Of a DNA stretch of 40,102 nucleotides, positions 23,577 through 33,883 are shown in pieces. The DNA comes from Treponema sp. (GTDB lineage Bacteria > Spirochaetota > Spirochaetia > Treponematales > Breznakiellaceae), in the NCBI GenBank assembly GCA_009784975.1, contig WQXG01000028.1, positions 1-40,102 on the forward strand. The letters are read 5' to 3'. Positions within the stretch are counted from its first letter, which is position 1. Every line of letters starts with the position of its first letter. The notes under the pieces were generated by a model, which was given only the letters and a program-made list of their open reading frames with translations, searched no databases and had not been told where the DNA came from. A program made the position numbers and the translations under genes.

Positions 23577-25523
23577 TTATCTGCGGCCTTCTACCCTTTC
23601 CATGCCCCGCAGAGCCGTAACATTCCGGCTATCCGCAGCAAGAACCCGCCTAAACCAAAATTCTGCCGTATTATAGTCCCTTTCGGTCAACGCAAGGCTT
23701 CCCCGGTTAGACATGGCAGCGACCAGCCCCATATTTGCCGCCCGCTCATAATTGACTTTTGCATCGTTCATGCGCCCGGCGCGAGCAAGCAGAATACCAA
23801 GCCTGTTGTAAAGGGCTGCCGAAGGACCTCTGCTTATTTGAGCCTCTACCATCCATATTATCGGCATAATATCCTGTGCAATATATTGATCGATAACCTG
23901 ATTTGCTTCCGCCAGAATAACCTCCGAATTGGAACGGCCGGCGCGGGTACCCAGTTCAGGAATAGGAGCGGGCGGATAAACAGCCCATGCATCACTTGTA
24001 ATGATAAATTCGACATTATCACCCTGATTAAAAGCATGATTCAGCGTCACAACGCCGCGCATCCATGAGGGCATAAAACCGTCATCAAAGGAACTCATGG
24101 CAACGGGGAGCCAGCAGTTATTATCGATAACAAGCACCCTGTCTGAATTACTGAACATCGTTTCCGCCGCAGCCTGCGTCATATTAAGATCAATAGCTAC
24201 TATATAATCAGTTCCCACTTTGATAAATGCAGAGGAAATACCGACACTTTCCAGTGAAGCGGCAAAGAGCAAAGCGACATCCCGGCTTGAACCTCTTCCA
24301 AAAATAAGAGTTTCGGCGGGAAACTGCGCTTCATTTTCCAGATTATGGGTTTCTCCGATTCTGATACCCAAAGCCCGCAATCCTTCGTAAAGCCAAATGG
24401 CATACTGCATATTTTGATTATGCCCCGTACGACGGCTGGAACGCGCAAGCCCGATTACATATTTTGAGAACTCCAGAATTTCCGGAGACGTGGGAGAAAT
24501 AAGCGCTGCAAGCGACTCGGTATCATAATCTGTAACCGTATTACGGCTGTAAGATGCAACAGTTACTACCGTTATGGTTTCACGCTGCTGTCCCAAGAAA
24601 GTATAACGGACAATTAGTTCGCCCAGAATTCGGCTGTTATCTGTAAATCTAAGAACAGCGGGAGAAAAGTCCGCCAAAAGCGGCAATTCAATTTCTCTTC
24701 CTCTTGGAACAATAAGCGCCGATCCGCAGAAAAATTCCGATGACGTATAACCTGCCGCGCGGAAACTAAGCCTTACATTTCTAATTTCCGCATTTTCCCT
24801 GTTACGAATTTTAACAGTCCCCACAGGGATTGTCTGATACAACTGCAAAAACGCCGGGTAAATAGGCGTTGGCTGAACAAGAACCGCTTCTGCTCCCCTT
24901 CGGTTTGAACTGCTGCCGACAGACAAAGTTATCTGCGCAGTTAACCCGCCGTAAAAGCCGGAATTGGCAGGCTGAACACCCGGTCTTGGATCCTCATACT
25001 GCCTCCATCCGGAATTAAGAGCCAGCAAAAACGCGGGCGAAAACCTAAATCCTATTTCGCCGCCTCCGCGCCAGTACAATCCTGCAGGAGTAAGATATTT
25101 TTCCAGCACACCAACATAAACGCCGACTGATCCGTCTATACGCATAAAAAGACGCGAGAAGGGATAGAAGTAAAGACCGAGCGTGCCCCCCGCAGAATAA
25201 ATCATAAAACTTTTGGGATCATTTCCCAGCATTGGATTTGTCGTAATGCCGCCTTCAATACCGATTGTATAACCAATGCCGAGGGGATTTGGCAAGATGG
25301 AAGATAAATCAAATTCAAAACCGATATCCGCCCCTCCTCCCATTTCATAACGCGGATTCCCGTGTATGTTAAAGTTTCCTTCGCCCATTGGCAGAAAAAC
25401 AAATGCCTTTGGGCGGAAGAGCAAATCAAGGGAATGGGCAGCAACGGGCAGTACGGCAAACAGAAGGAGAGCGAGGAGGTATATGTGATAACAACCAGCA
25501 GCCTTACATTTTTTTTTGCTCAT
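23577..25523 (-). CDS. Exported paralogue with dead transglutaminase-like domain and TPR tail
   Basis: A 648-residue protein with a signal peptide (about residues 1-31). Residues 35-205 are barrel-like strands, 215-325 Ig-like, 340-530 transglutaminase-like, and 560-645 hold two to three TPR units (ALYNRLGILLARAGRMNDAK; AMSNRGSLALTERDYNTAEF). The order is the same as in the 18783-20381 protein, but at the aligned positions catalytic Cys becomes Ser413, His becomes Asp439 and Glu becomes Ala (WLPVAMSS). It is therefore probably a binding or scaffold version. The ATG at 25523 has AAGGA 10 nt upstream, and 16 nt separate it from the stop of the giant lipoprotein gene, so the two are probably one transcript. 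The first codons include nine A in a row, a possible slippage point. Confidence 0.75.
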   Translation of the reverse strand: MSKKKCKAAGCYHIYLLALLLFAVLPVAAHSLDLLFRPKAFVFLPMGEGNFNIHGNPRYEMGGGADIGFEFDLSSILPNPLGIGYTIGIEGGITTNPMLGNDPKSFMIYSAGGTLGLYFYPFSRLFMRIDGSVGVYVGVLEKYLTPAGLYWRGGGEIGFRFSPAFLLALNSGWRQYEDPRPGVQPANSGFYGGLTAQITLSVGSSSNRRGAEAVLVQPTPIYPAFLQLYQTIPVGTVKIRNRENAEIRNVRLSFRAAGYTSSEFFCGSALIVPRGREIELPLLADFSPAVLRFTDNSRILGELIVRYTFLGQQRETITVVTVASYSRNTVTDYDTESLAALISPTSPEILEFSKYVIGLARSSRRTGHNQNMQYAIWLYEGLRALGIRIGETHNLENEAQFPAETLIFGRGSSRDVALLFAASLESVGISSAFIKVGTDYIVAIDLNMTQAAAETMFSNSDRVLVIDNNCWLPVAMSSFDDGFMPSWMRGVVTLNHAFNQGDNVEFIITSDAWAVYPPAPIPELGTRAGRSNSEVILAEANQVIDQYIAQDIMPIIWMVEAQISRGPSAALYNRLGILLARAGRMNDAKVNYERAANMGLVAAMSNRGSLALTERDYNTAEFWFRRVLAADSRNVTALRGMERVEGRR

Positions 25524-25539
25524 TCCCTAATAATCCTTG

Positions 25540-28500
25540 TTATGGCGCAGCATCATAAGACATTGTTACCGTTATATCGGAAGCAGGCATAGTAAAAGAG
25601 TAACCTCGATTCACCGCCTGACCAGTAGATGTCGCCGTAATTGTTGGCACAGGAGCAAAACCTGTTATTGTCACAACACCCTGAGCTATAGCTTTTACAA
25701 CAAAACCAGTATTTACTGTAATTCCTTCATTTTGAATGAAGATTGTATCACCAACCTGTGCCGTTACATCAGTTAAATCTGCATCATTATTTTGAGCAGT
25801 ACCTCCCGCAGGAGTAACACGCATTGGGAAAGCGCCTGCGCCATCAGGATCTACTGCTCTGTAAATTGTGTAGGTAATTTTTTCGACAGTTACGCTCACT
25901 GTTATTTGTGTACCCTGAGGCGCGCTTAGAGGAATTGTAAATTTACCATCAATAATTTCTATTGCACCTACGCCATTATTTCCGGTTGCTGTCATACCTG
26001 TTACCTGATAACCAGCTGTAACGTTTGTTGTTATAGTTACTTCTTCGCCAAAGTTATAAATCGTTCCGCCCGCTGCCGGAGCTGATGCTGTGAATGTACC
26101 AACGTTTGTAGTGTTATACATTAAATTGCCACTAGGGACAGTAAATGTTTTAAGTGCGAATTCTGCTGTTACTGTAATGTCAGCAGGAGGCATTATAAAG
26201 GTATGTGGATATGAAGTAACCGTTGTTGGTGTACCATTTACCGTTACTGTGCTTAATCTGTAGCCAGTAGCAGGATCTCCTGTTACAGTTATTGTATTTC
26301 CCACTTGCGGTGTTCCGGTAACTGTAAATGAGCCATTAGTCGTTGAGGTTGATTGTCCAAACGCAGGTGAATTGTTGTTGTAGGTTATTTTTTCAAATTC
26401 AACATTTACGGTTATTGTTTCGGTTGCATGAGGAACTCTGAATGTTCCTGTTTTATTTTCTGTGCCATCAGTAATATCTGCATCTACAGTATTTCCATCA
26501 TACGAGTAGGTCATTTCTGTTACTTGCCAGCCTGCTGCGGTTGTTGCATTTATTGTTACCATAGAATTGTACGAATATGGTCCTGCTGGAGGTGTTAGCG
26601 TAAATGAATTTCCATTTCCATCATTGCCGCCGCCATACCTGTTTATTGTGTAAGTTCCATCAATAAGCGCTAATGTCACAGTTATATCAGAAGCAGGCAT
26701 TGTGAAAGTATACCCATGATTATTTTGATTACCGCCAGCAGTCGATGCAGTTATATTCGGCGGAGGTGTAAAACCTGTAATAGTTACAACACCCTGAGCG
26801 ATTGCTCTTGTCTGATAACCTGCTGCTGCAACAATTAGATTGTTTTGTATGAAGATAGTATCCCCTACCTGCGCTGTTACACTGGTTAAACTTGCACCAT
26901 TATTTTGAGCAGTACCTCCCGCAGGAGTAACACGCATTGGGAAAGTGCCTGAACCAACAGGATTTACTGCTCTGGTAATTGTGTAGTTAATTTTTTCGAC
27001 AGTAACGCTCACTGTTACTTGTGTTCCCTGTGGCGCACTAAGAGGTATTGTAAATTTACCGTCAGTAACATCTATTGTACCTACGCCATTATTTCCGGTT
27101 GCTGTTATGTTTGTTATCTGATAACCAGCCGCTGTAACATTTGTTGTTACAGTTACTTCTTCGTTAAAGTTATAATTAGATCCGCCTAATGCTGGCGCCG
27201 ATACACTGAATGTTCCTACATTTGTAGTGTTAAACATTAAGTTGCCGCCATTTTCACGTGCTACGGTAAATGTTTTATGCACAAAGCTAATACTCACGGT
27301 TACCCCGCCCGCCGGCATTGTAAAGGTACGAGAATTTCCATCTCCACTGAAACTAACAGGCTGATTATCAGAGTTTCTCAATACGGAAATTACACCTATC
27401 GCATAACCTTCACTTGGGTTAATAGCGCCTATCGTTACAGTTGCATCCGTCGCTGCTGTTTCTGGTACTTCAAACGCACCATTACTGGGAGGTGTCTTCG
27501 TAATGGTTTGCGATTGTGCTGTGAAAGTTACTGTTATCGTTATCGGGTAGCCAGGCATACTGGCGATTGTGTATGTATTACCAACTTGCGTCACATTTGG
27601 AACTGGTGTTGTTGTTGATGTTCTTAGAATCGTTACTGTATTCACTGTATCTAGTGCATAACCTGGTGCCGGTTCAAATACAACTGTTACATTCGCCTGA
27701 CCGGAAAGTATATCTGTTATATCATTATTTATTTCTGTTCCCGCAGTAGTTGATTCAAATGTAGCGCCGTTTATCGTAAACTTACCCTTGCCGGTTATTG
27801 AACCGCCTACCTTTTGCGGCAGTGGGGAAAATCCAACAGTCACAGTTACATCAGAAGCAGGCATGGCAAAGGTATGGGTGTTTCCGCTTGCTATTGTTGT
27901 TGTATTGCCATTAACAGTCACTGTGCTTAATCTATAACCTGCGTCAGGATTTCCCGTTACAATAATTGTTTCTCCTACTTGCACATCTTTATCATCTTGA
28001 ACGGTAACTGTAAATGTACCATTTGCTACCGGGGTTGATTGATCGATGGTGTAGGTGATTTTTCCGAATATTACATTTACAGTTATATCTCCGGCTGCAT
28101 TGGGTACATTAAATGTTCCTGTATTGCCTGTATTACCCGGTCTGTTTGCATTATCAGTTCTTTCAGGCAACCCTACTGGAACATACGTATATGTCATTCC
28201 TGTTACTTGCCAGCCTGCTGAAGGAGATGCATTTATTGTGATCTCTGAATTAAACTGATATGGTCCTGCTGCAGGTACTAACACAAACGAATTGCCGTTT
28301 CCTGCATCGCCGTTATTATATCTGCTTATTGTGTATGTTCTCTCTATAAATGTAACAGTCACAGTTACCCCGCCTGCAGGCATGGTAAAGATACGATCAT
28401 TTCCGTCTACAGCGACATCAACTGGTTGATTATCAGTTTTTCTTATAACAGAAACTGTGCCTATCGAAAAACCAGTAGCTGGATTAATGTTACTAATCCT

Positions 28501-28850
28501 TACAGTTGCATCCGTCACTGCTGTTTCCGGTACTTCAAACTCACCATTATCCGGAGCCGTCTTCGTAATTGTCTGCGGCTGCGCTACAAATGTTGCGGTT
28601 ATCGTAATCGGAAAATTCGGCATTGTAAAGGTACGGGTATTCCCGGAACCAGTTATGTTAGTAGTAGCTAATGGATCATCTGTTCTATGATACCTTACAG
28701 CAGTGTTAGCCGTGCTAAGCAAATACCCTGCATCTGGACCAAGCGTAACTGAAACCGTAGTTCCCTCTATTGCGGATGAAGCAACAGTTATTGTACCTTC
28801 GCCGATTTTATTTGTAGCAATAGCATAACTCGGCGTCACCAACCCGCGGC
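25540..28850 (-). repeat. InlB-B-type repeat array with a large recent duplication
   Basis: About 13-14 beta-grasp-like units ending in FTMPA(S/G)(D/G)(I/V)TVTV. The units of 25540-26150 and 26660-27290 are nearly identical in DNA; for example the 19-mer ACCTCCCGCAGGAGTAACA occurs at about 25801 and again at about 26922. Confidence 0.85.
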
Positions 28851-31800
28851 CTTCACGCGCTGCCCGCTGAGCTTCTTCACCAACACCGGACAGCATGGGG
28901 AAGCCAAATTCCGTAATTGAGCTGTTGCTCCATATGCTCCCTGTAAAGGATGCCGTCCAACCATTTTGTGTTTTTAACCGGCTAATAAGTCTGGCTTCAC
29001 CATCAGCCATAGAATCGGCTGGTATATTTGCAGCAATATCGCCGACACCTGCTCCTCCTGAAGATATTCCAGTTCTCATATTTGCCCGGGCATAATTAGT
29101 ACTTGAAATACTAGCATCGTTACCACTCATGCGGTTCGCAGACTGTACACCAGCACTGCCTGATGTGGCGGTAACAGTGTCCCCAAGTGCAAAATTGTTT
29201 CCAGGTCTAGAACCATCATTTGCAAATCCTACAATGCCGCCAGCTCTGGCAATAGCGGCATTACTTCTCAATTTAACTTCACCGCGTGCAAAGTTATTAT
29301 TTATATTACAGTTGTTGCTATACCCTACAAGACCGCCGACATAATAATTTGTTGTATTCCCTATTACAGATACATCTCCTAATGCATAACAATTTTCTAC
29401 TGTAGGATTTACTCCAGGATTTACTCCCAATTGTGGTCCAGAAGCATACCCAATAAGACCACCTATATTACCATCCCCATTTGTACCCGATCTTTTTTCA
29501 ACAATTACATTATTCCTTGCCCAGGATCGAGACACACTGTGTGTTGTATAACCAACAAGACCACCTGCATTAAGTTCTCCGCTGCTATCCGCTATCTTTA
29601 CTTCAGATCCGGCAGCATAGGAGTCAGAAATTCCTCCAGTAGCCAGTCCAACAAGTCCGCCGGCATTAATTGCACCTGTACTTTTGGCTTCTGCAGTTAC
29701 AGTACCTGATGCACTGTTATGTGACGAGAGATTGGATGATGTAGTACGCCCAATAAGTCCGCCGGCATTAATTGCACCAGAGCCGGTAGCTGTTGCAGTC
29801 ACAGTACCTGATGCGCTGCCGCTTGCTATGGTTGAGGTTGTAAGCCCGACAAGTCCGCCAATATTAAGAGCGCCGGTGCCGCTTGTCGTTGCAGTTACCG
29901 CACCTGTTGCATTGTTTCCGGCTTCAGTTCCAATGGCAAAAGTTGTATGACCTACAAGTCCGCCGATATTAAGATCGCCTGCGGCGCCTTCACCGTCGAG
30001 AGCCGAATGAACACCATTAGATGTACCTGTTACAGTTCCTGTGGCGCTGCTCCCGCTTATGAGATTATTCTGAGTACGACCTACAAGACCGCCAACATTA
30101 AGATCATAGCTAGAACCATGTGTAGCTGTAGCAGTAACATTACCGGTTGATGTAACATTTCTTATTGCGCCATATATACGCCCCGCAAAACCGCCGACGC
30201 TGGTGAATGACGCGCTGGTAACATTTATATTACTGCTGCTGCTGTTGGTGCCTTCAAAGGATACGTATGCATTATTCGGGAATTCACCAATAAAGCCGCC
30301 TACCCTAAGTTCGATATCTCCAGTTTTATTTACAGAAATCAATGCTGCACTAGCTTTACAGTCTCTGAAAAATACATTCTGCGCATAACCAACAAAACCG
30401 CCAATCCTGTTAACAGGATCAGTTCCGGTAGAGGTAGAACTATAAATGGTGATATTTCCTGTTTTATATTCACAATCTTCAAATGTTGTTCTAGCTGATT
30501 GTGAAGCGCCAACCGTAGAACCGGCAATTCCGCCTACCCTGATATGTGCAGGGCTGCGAACAGAAGCGGTTCCAATGTTTATATTTCCCTGAGCTATACT
30601 ATTTTTTACAGTGCCGCCGTTAGTATGTAAATCTCCGGCTATACCGCCAACAAATAAAATTGTTGAATTATTACTTGTTGCGCCTATTGTTATATTTCCT
30701 GTAACAGTACAGTTTTCAAAATCGGGGCGTATGCTTGTTCCAGCAATACCGCCGACATAGTGCGTTCCGGCTCCATTGTTGTCCAGAGTTATGTTCCCGC
30801 TATAAGTGATATTCAGCAATTTACCGGCATTGGATTTATTGCCTATTATACCGCCGGTAAAAATTTCACTGCCGTTGCCGTTTACTGTTATACTGCGTGA
30901 AACATTAAGATTTGATATTTCGTTTGTGTTTGCTGATGTTGATACATCTGTACCTATTACACCGCCAACGTATTTATTGCCGCCGCCTGTAACGCTTATA
31001 TTGCCGGAAATCTCAACAGGAGAAGTACCGGTAATTGATACCGCGCCTGTGCTGTGTCCGATTACGCCGCCTGTATAAACTTTCCCGGTGCCGGCATACG
31101 TTACACCAATGCTGCCTGTAGATTTAGTACCGGTAATGGTATGAGAGCTTGAACTTAACCCAATCAAACCGCCGGCATAAATATCAGCAGTGCCTGTACC
31201 TGTATTGTTTAATGTAAGTTTGCGGGAAACATCAAGATTTGTAAATGTAACGGATGCAGTTGATTCCTGATGCCCGATTACGCCGCCGACATACATTGCG
31301 CCTTTACCTTCAACATCAATATCACCGGAAATAGCAACAGGAGAAGTACCGGTAATTGAAGCCGAACCACTGCTGTACCCGATCATACCGCCGGAATAAA
31401 TTGCGCCTGTACCGGCGTGGGTTGCGCTTATAGTGCCCGTAGCTGCAGAACTGACAATTGGCCGTGAACTTGTGCTGTATCCTATCATGCCGCCTGCAAA
31501 AATTTCATTGCTGCTGGCGCTCTCATTATTGGTTACTGTAATGTTACGTACAGCATTAAGATTAGTAATTCTATGATTATCCTCAACAGTGGAATCCCAA
31601 TACCCTATTGCGCCGCCTGCATACATTGCACCGGGACCGGTAATACTAATAATACCGGATGTTGCAATAGAAAAGCTGCCTGTTATTCCTGCAAAACCTG
31701 TACTGCGTCCAATCACGCCGCCTGAATAAATTGGGGCATTTCCGGAACGGGTTACTGTAATATTGCCTGTAGAAACATTTGCAGATGTGCTGTTAATAAC

Positions 31801-33801
31801 CAGTGAACCTTCGCATTGTCCGATTAAACCGCTGGAATAAATAGCGCCGGCGCCGCCGGTATGAGCAATAGTAACATTTCCTGCAGCAAAAGCGGCAGCA
31901 TCGCCGTAAATTCTAAGTGTACCTGTGTTTTGCCCAATCAAACCGCCTGCAAAAATTTCTCCGTTATTCGATTTTTCTATATTAATATTTATGGCAGACG
32001 AGCTGTTTCTAATTGTTGTTTGATCATCTAAACATCCAATAAGACCGCCCATATACACATTGCGGTTTGCGGCTGAATTTAAATTCTGTAAAAGGATATT
32101 GTTTCCGCTTCGCACAATACAGTTATTTATAACAGCTTGACCTTTTGAATAACCAATAAGACCGCCAAAATAAATATCACTATTAGACATAAATCCTGCT
32201 TGAGTACGCTGATATTCTACAGTGAGATCGTATATTTTAGCGCCGTCAATAAAACCAAAAACACCCATGTATTGATTATTATTAATTTCGTTATTAATAG
32301 TTAATGTCTTTCCCAATCCGTAGAATTCACCTTTAAATGGCAAGGTTTCTGTTCCTATTGGAGTCAATGTACTTGTTAAATTAATATTATCCGCCAGAAC
32401 ATAAATCACATCGGGATTATTTAATATAATTCCGTTAATATCTTCGTGAGAACGTATAGCGCGGGCAGGACGGCCCATTTCAACAACCATGCCGGGAATA
32501 TTCCAAACCATAATTGATTCGTTGTCTTCCATTTCCATTACTTCGCCTTCACGGCTTATGGGTTCTATCCAGATTTGATAACCCTCTCCGTTGCTGCCGT
32601 TAAAGGATGCTGAGTTAATATAGAAATTCATGGTTTCGTTTTCATCACCGCTTATCTCTGTATATTGACCTCTGCCGCCTCCCGAACCTATCCTTCTGTG
32701 GTATACTCTGGCTCTGGTTCCGCCTACCTGTGTCCATTCAACATGGATTCTGTTACCATCATGTTGCGCCTTCCAGTCAGCAACAAAACAGTTATTTGCT
32801 CTTGTTCGCCAGACAAAAGTAACAGGGGATTTCCAGCTTGCACCCCTTGCTGTTTTTACTCCTGTACCCAGAACTAGAGTTACCTGTACATTCGCCGGTG
32901 GTCCGCCATAAGTTGCCAGCTCACCTTGATAATTGATTTTTTTTTCGTCTACATCTACTGGTAAAGAATCCATATCTTCTTCAAGAATCGGCTCTATAAT
33001 AATTGTACGGTTATCAGCAAGCAGTCTTGGATTTTTATAATATCTAATTACGCCGCCTCTGCCGTCTATTGCTCTTTCATCATTATTAACAACACCATCT
33101 GCAGCAATTGTTCTTCTACTGAGGCTGAGATTGTCTCCGTGAAAAACTTCCGCTGTTAATCGATCAAGCGGTGCAGCAAAAGTAATTGATATAGGAGTCA
33201 GACGTCCATGAAATCTTACGCCGGAATGAATTCTTGTATCCGCATTGGGAGCAGATGATAAAATACGCGGCTGTGCGCGGGAAAAAGGAATAAGGGTTAC
33301 AGGCTCTGTGCTATAAATTATTACTTTCCCCCTGCCTCCGCTTTCAGTAATAGTATTTTCAATAGCTGATACAGTTCTACCAATACCCGGCAAATCTACT
33401 GTGTCGATAGGTTGTATTGCTCTTAGCTTTACCTCGTCTTCTGTTTCACCCAAATAAGCGGCAGGATTATCAATCCATCTATCATCTTCATCAAGTTCGG
33501 CTGTCAAGTAAGCGCGCCATTCAAGTATCGAAAAATCCGGAAAAGGAGAAAAATCAAGATCAAAAGCAAATCCTACACGAACATCACCGCAGTTATTCAC
33601 CCCTGCCTGCGTACTGGTTCCCCAGTCAGCCGGATACATCACCGATACGGAAACAGGCTCAGCGTTCGCCCATCTAATTTCGTCGTCAATCACATCAAGC
33701 AAATCATCCCTGGGGATTCCGGTTATCAAGTCACAGGAAGCGGCAAATAAAGAAAAAGCCAAAATTATAGCCAGAGGAGCTAATTTTATATTCCTATTCA
33801 T
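25540..33801 (-). CDS. Giant GLUG / InlB-B-repeat surface lipoprotein (2753 residues)
   Basis: The ATG at 33801 gives a lipoprotein signal peptide MNRNIKLAPLAIILAFSLFA with lipobox AASC (Cys23). Residues 24-450 are a unique N-terminal region with Ig-like and beta-strand segments. Residues about 480-1620 are a long series of GLUG-type units (YAGGLIGLSS, YVGGVIGT, NIGGLVGHT), expected to form a right-handed beta-helix as in adhesins. Residues about 1650-2750 are divergent InlB-B-type repeats, each with G-Y/W and a closing FTMPASDITVTV-like strand. The last ~1.7 kb contains a duplicated block of about 630 bp at 1.12-kb spacing. It is most likely a surface adhesin or filament. The -10 box ends 7 nt before the ATG and no Shine-Dalgarno is present, which implies a leaderless mRNA. 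Confidence 0.85.
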   Translation of the reverse strand: MNRNIKLAPLAIILAFSLFAASCDLITGIPRDDLLDVIDDEIRWANAEPVSVSVMYPADWGTSTQAGVNNCGDVRVGFAFDLDFSPFPDFSILEWRAYLTAELDEDDRWIDNPAAYLGETEDEVKLRAIQPIDTVDLPGIGRTVSAIENTITESGGRGKVIIYSTEPVTLIPFSRAQPRILSSAPNADTRIHSGVRFHGRLTPISITFAAPLDRLTAEVFHGDNLSLSRRTIAADGVVNNDERAIDGRGGVIRYYKNPRLLADNRTIIIEPILEEDMDSLPVDVDEKKINYQGELATYGGPPANVQVTLVLGTGVKTARGASWKSPVTFVWRTRANNCFVADWKAQHDGNRIHVEWTQVGGTRARVYHRRIGSGGGRGQYTEISGDENETMNFYINSASFNGSNGEGYQIWIEPISREGEVMEMEDNESIMVWNIPGMVVEMGRPARAIRSHEDINGIILNNPDVIYVLADNINLTSTLTPIGTETLPFKGEFYGLGKTLTINNEINNNQYMGVFGFIDGAKIYDLTVEYQRTQAGFMSNSDIYFGGLIGYSKGQAVINNCIVRSGNNILLQNLNSAANRNVYMGGLIGCLDDQTTIRNSSSAININIEKSNNGEIFAGGLIGQNTGTLRIYGDAAAFAAGNVTIAHTGGAGAIYSSGLIGQCEGSLVINSTSANVSTGNITVTRSGNAPIYSGGVIGRSTGFAGITGSFSIATSGIISITGPGAMYAGGAIGYWDSTVEDNHRITNLNAVRNITVTNNESASSNEIFAGGMIGYSTSSRPIVSSAATGTISATHAGTGAIYSGGMIGYSSGSASITGTSPVAISGDIDVEGKGAMYVGGVIGHQESTASVTFTNLDVSRKLTLNNTGTGTADIYAGGLIGLSSSSHTITGTKSTGSIGVTYAGTGKVYTGGVIGHSTGAVSITGTSPVEISGNISVTGGGNKYVGGVIGTDVSTSANTNEISNLNVSRSITVNGNGSEIFTGGIIGNKSNAGKLLNITYSGNITLDNNGAGTHYVGGIAGTSIRPDFENCTVTGNITIGATSNNSTILFVGGIAGDLHTNGGTVKNSIAQGNINIGTASVRSPAHIRVGGIAGSTVGASQSARTTFEDCEYKTGNITIYSSTSTGTDPVNRIGGFVGYAQNVFFRDCKASAALISVNKTGDIELRVGGFIGEFPNNAYVSFEGTNSSSSNINVTSASFTSVGGFAGRIYGAIRNVTSTGNVTATATHGSSYDLNVGGLVGRTQNNLISGSSATGTVTGTSNGVHSALDGEGAAGDLNIGGLVGHTTFAIGTEAGNNATGAVTATTSGTGALNIGGLVGLTTSTIASGSASGTVTATATGSGAINAGGLIGRTTSSNLSSHNSASGTVTAEAKSTGAINAGGLVGLATGGISDSYAAGSEVKIADSSGELNAGGLVGYTTHSVSRSWARNNVIVEKRSGTNGDGNIGGLIGYASGPQLGVNPGVNPTVENCYALGDVSVIGNTTNYYVGGLVGYSNNCNINNNFARGEVKLRSNAAIARAGGIVGFANDGSRPGNNFALGDTVTATSGSAGVQSANRMSGNDASISSTNYARANMRTGISSGGAGVGDIAANIPADSMADGEARLISRLKTQNGWTASFTGSIWSNSSITEFGFPMLSGVGEEAQRAAREGRGLVTPSYAIATNKIGEGTITVASSAIEGTTVSVTLGPDAGYLLSTANTAVRYHRTDDPLATTNITGSGNTRTFTMPNFPITITATFVAQPQTITKTAPDNGEFEVPETAVTDATVRISNINPATGFSIGTVSVIRKTDNQPVDVAVDGNDRIFTMPAGGVTVTVTFIERTYTISRYNNGDAGNGNSFVLVPAAGPYQFNSEITINASPSAGWQVTGMTYTYVPVGLPERTDNANRPGNTGNTGTFNVPNAAGDITVNVIFGKITYTIDQSTPVANGTFTVTVQDDKDVQVGETIIVTGNPDAGYRLSTVTVNGNTTTIASGNTHTFAMPASDVTVTVGFSPLPQKVGGSITGKGKFTINGATFESTTAGTEINNDITDILSGQANVTVVFEPAPGYALDTVNTVTILRTSTTTPVPNVTQVGNTYTIASMPGYPITITVTFTAQSQTITKTPPSNGAFEVPETAATDATVTIGAINPSEGYAIGVISVLRNSDNQPVSFSGDGNSRTFTMPAGGVTVSISFVHKTFTVARENGGNLMFNTTNVGTFSVSAPALGGSNYNFNEEVTVTTNVTAAGYQITNITATGNNGVGTIDVTDGKFTIPLSAPQGTQVTVSVTVEKINYTITRAVNPVGSGTFPMRVTPAGGTAQNNGASLTSVTAQVGDTIFIQNNLIVAAAGYQTRAIAQGVVTITGFTPPPNITASTAGGNQNNHGYTFTMPASDITVTLALIDGTYTINRYGGGNDGNGNSFTLTPPAGPYSYNSMVTINATTAAGWQVTEMTYSYDGNTVDADITDGTENKTGTFRVPHATETITVNVEFEKITYNNNSPAFGQSTSTTNGSFTVTGTPQVGNTITVTGDPATGYRLSTVTVNGTPTTVTSYPHTFIMPPADITVTAEFALKTFTVPSGNLMYNTTNVGTFTASAPAAGGTIYNFGEEVTITTNVTAGYQVTGMTATGNNGVGAIEIIDGKFTIPLSAPQGTQITVSVTVEKITYTIYRAVDPDGAGAFPMRVTPAGGTAQNNDADLTDVTAQVGDTIFIQNEGITVNTGFVVKAIAQGVVTITGFAPVPTITATSTGQAVNRGYSFTMPASDITVTMSYDAAP
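28900..32250 (-). repeat. GLUG-type repeat array in the giant lipoprotein
   Basis: About 35-40 units with the core GG(L/V/I)(I/V)G followed by a turn, spaced roughly 25-45 residues. Some units share long near-identical DNA (for example ACCGGTAATTGA... blocks near 31025 and 31330, and CCAACAAGTCCGCC-like blocks near 29570-29900). Confidence 0.8.
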
Positions 33802-33808
33802 ATTACTT

Positions 33809-33837
33809 ATAATATGATATAACAAGAAAAAAGACAA
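33809..33837 (-). promoter_or_regulatory. Promoter of the giant lipoprotein, leaderless type
   Basis: On the minus strand TTGTCT (33837-33832), a 17-nt spacer and TATTAT (33814-33809), ending 7 nt before the ATG at 33801. The expected transcription start coincides with the start codon. Confidence 0.55.
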
Positions 33838-33883
33838 TGCTACACTATTGAAGTAAACGTTATAACATATTCGCTAAATTTGT

